Shown here one piece after another: positions 62,912-64,000 of a DNA stretch of 64,000 bases. Both the position numbers and the translations under genes were made by a program. The stretch's first letter is position 1; every line of letters starts with the position of its first letter. Source of the DNA: Gallintestinimicrobium propionicum (GTDB lineage Bacteria; Bacillota; Clostridia; Lachnospirales; Lachnospiraceae). The stretch is taken from contig NZ_JAOQJY010000004.1 in the NCBI RefSeq assembly GCF_025567525.1, positions 1 to 64,000 of the forward strand, in the 5' to 3' direction. The notes beneath the pieces were generated by a model. It searched no databases, was not told the DNA's origin, and saw only the letters and a list, made by a program, of their open reading frames with translations.

Positions 62912-64000
62912 TTACCTTATTTCCTGTGTCCGAAACAGCATCGGCAAAAATTCTGCCGCACACTTTCTCCACACATTCCAGTCGTGTCCGCCCTCGTAGA
63001 CCCGGCGCACCTGCTTAAAGCCGTAATCCTCGCAGAGCTGATCCTCCTGCATAAACCACGAAAAGAAGGAATCCTCACGCCCCATCGCACGGAACAGAAG
63101 TCTCGTATTCTGATTGAATGCCTCTACGTCCGCAAACGCCTGCATCAAATGGCTGTCCGCAATTTCCTCCACACCGATATAATTGCGCAGAAAGCCGGAA
63201 AAAAGCCCGATCCAGGCAAATTTTTCCGGATAGGAAAACGCTGCCATGGCCGCCTGCATCGATCCCATCGAAAGCCCGGCGACCGCACAGTTTTCCCGTC
63301 CCGTCAGTACGCGGTAACGCGCCTCTACATACGGCATCAGATCCTGCGTCAGAAATTTCGTAAACAATGACGGATTGATTTTTTTCTCCGGATCTCCGTC
63401 CTCGGACATCATCCCGTCCGCCATGACGATCAGCATCGGCATGACTTTTTTCTCAGAAAGAAAGTTGTCCATCATCCAGCCGATTCTTCCCTGCCAGACC
63501 CAGCTTCCCTCATTTTCTCCGAAACCGTGCTGCAGATACAGCACCGGAAGCCGCAGCTGATCCCGGTCATATCCGGGCGGCGCATACACCAAACAGCTTT
63601 CCGTCTGTCCCGTCACTTCAGAATAAAAATATTCATGCCGGATGCTCCCATGTAGAACGTCCTTTAAACGGCACGCTTCCATGACCGGTCCGATTTCCAG
63701 ATAATTGCACGGTCTGGAATGCCCGTAGCCGATGGGCAAATAGGGACTCGCGATCTCAACGCTGTCCACATACAACGCCGCATAATAAAAGCCAGGCTCC
63801 AGCGGCAGCGTCACCTCCCAGAGATTGCGCTCCACCTCCAGCAGGATATAGGTATCCTGCCCTATGACGATCTTTACGTCGCAGGCATTTTTCATCCAGA
63901 GCTTCAAAAAAGGCGTTCCATCCTGTCGATAAAAAATTCCCTGCTCCGGCTGCTTTTCATGCAGTGCGGTCAGGGACGCAGGATAGGGTCTGTGAAAGGA
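62912..64000 (-). CDS. Esterase D/feruloyl esterase-like hydrolase, 5' end outside window
   Basis: 363 codons inside the window; the frame is open to the right edge, so the start lies beyond 64000. The first about 110 residues are a beta-sandwich (E-set/CBM48-like: FLKLWMKNACDVKIVIG ... FYYAALYVDSVEIA). The rest is an alpha/beta hydrolase of the esterase D (PF00756) type: LQHGFGENEGSW, LMPYVEARYRVL, nucleophile Ser in AGLSMGSMQAAM, and the catalytic His in YEGGHDWNVW. Such enzymes remove acyl groups (acetyl, feruloyl) from plant glycans, in keeping with the glycan genes in the window. Codon use is GC-richer than the adjoining island. Confidence 0.88.
   Translation of the reverse strand, partial: SFHRPYPASLTALHEKQPEQGIFYRQDGTPFLKLWMKNACDVKIVIGQDTYILLEVERNLWEVTLPLEPGFYYAALYVDSVEIASPYLPIGYGHSRPCNYLEIGPVMEACRLKDVLHGSIRHEYFYSEVTGQTESCLVYAPPGYDRDQLRLPVLYLQHGFGENEGSWVWQGRIGWMMDNFLSEKKVMPMLIVMADGMMSEDGDPEKKINPSLFTKFLTQDLMPYVEARYRVLTGRENCAVAGLSMGSMQAAMAAFSYPEKFAWIGLFSGFLRNYIGVEEIADSHLMQAFADVEAFNQNTRLLFRAMGREDSFFSWFMQEDQLCEDYGFKQVRRVYEGGHDWNVWRKCAAEFLPMLFRTQEIR

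Overview
The window looks like a draft chromosome of a gut Lachnospiraceae-type Clostridia bacterium (Blautia or Ruminococcus-like; genus is a guess). Evidence: the Firmicutes gene order comM-dprA-topA-codY, a clostridial-type sporulation sigma factor (SigK-like), strictly anaerobic enzymes (a glycyl radical enzyme and its activase), and many plant/host glycan genes. Most genes lie on the minus strand. A 228-base N run (57969-58196) shows this is a scaffold.

Left accessory region (1-9030, partly AT-rich): a two-gene Septu-like defence unit (AAA ATPase ptuA plus HNH nuclease ptuB) behind a strong promoter with a palindrome over its -10; small membrane, lipoprotein and secreted proteins; a P-loop protein lacking its usual nuclease end; and remnants of an integrative element (DUF5348, an unknown protein, and a von Willebrand/metal-motif protein that loses its N-terminus in a cluster of small hairpins).

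Core region (9030-33500): tsf-rpsB, codY, topA, dprA, comM, sigK, a dihydrouridine synthase, hemW, lepA; a glycyl radical enzyme of unassigned substrate with its activase and a nearby AraC regulator; CBS, DJ-1 and CYTH proteins; then a glycogen/maltodextrin unit (autoregulated LacI regulator, glgP, malQ).

Glycan region (33540-52625): one long operon encodes a PfkB kinase, a GH4 glycosidase, an M17 aminopeptidase, a large unrecognised protein and a YesM/YesN-type two-component system. It lies next to a three-gene ABC sugar importer without its own ATPase, a large GH2 beta-galactosidase, and a divergent pair (five-bladed-propeller glycosidase, PHP-domain hydrolase). A direct-repeat motif before the importer, with a related copy before the GH2 gene, suggests control by the response regulator. 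A heterodimeric ABC exporter and an EEP-family hydrolase follow.

Right accessory region (57830-62910): a sequence gap, two identical tRNA-Thr genes, the left end of an IS66 element, and then an AT-rich island of 3.75 kb between two identical 144-bp copies of the 3' end of tuf. The island carries what looks like an undescribed RiPP cassette: a 35-residue Cys-free precursor with a strong promoter and ribosome binding site, a hairpin attenuator, a radical SAM/SPASM maturase interrupted by one in-frame TAG, and an MFS transporter. Decayed integrase and repressor fragments surround it. An esterase gene runs off the right edge. A 40-bp palindromic repeat occurs three times, identically, in intergenic DNA across the window.
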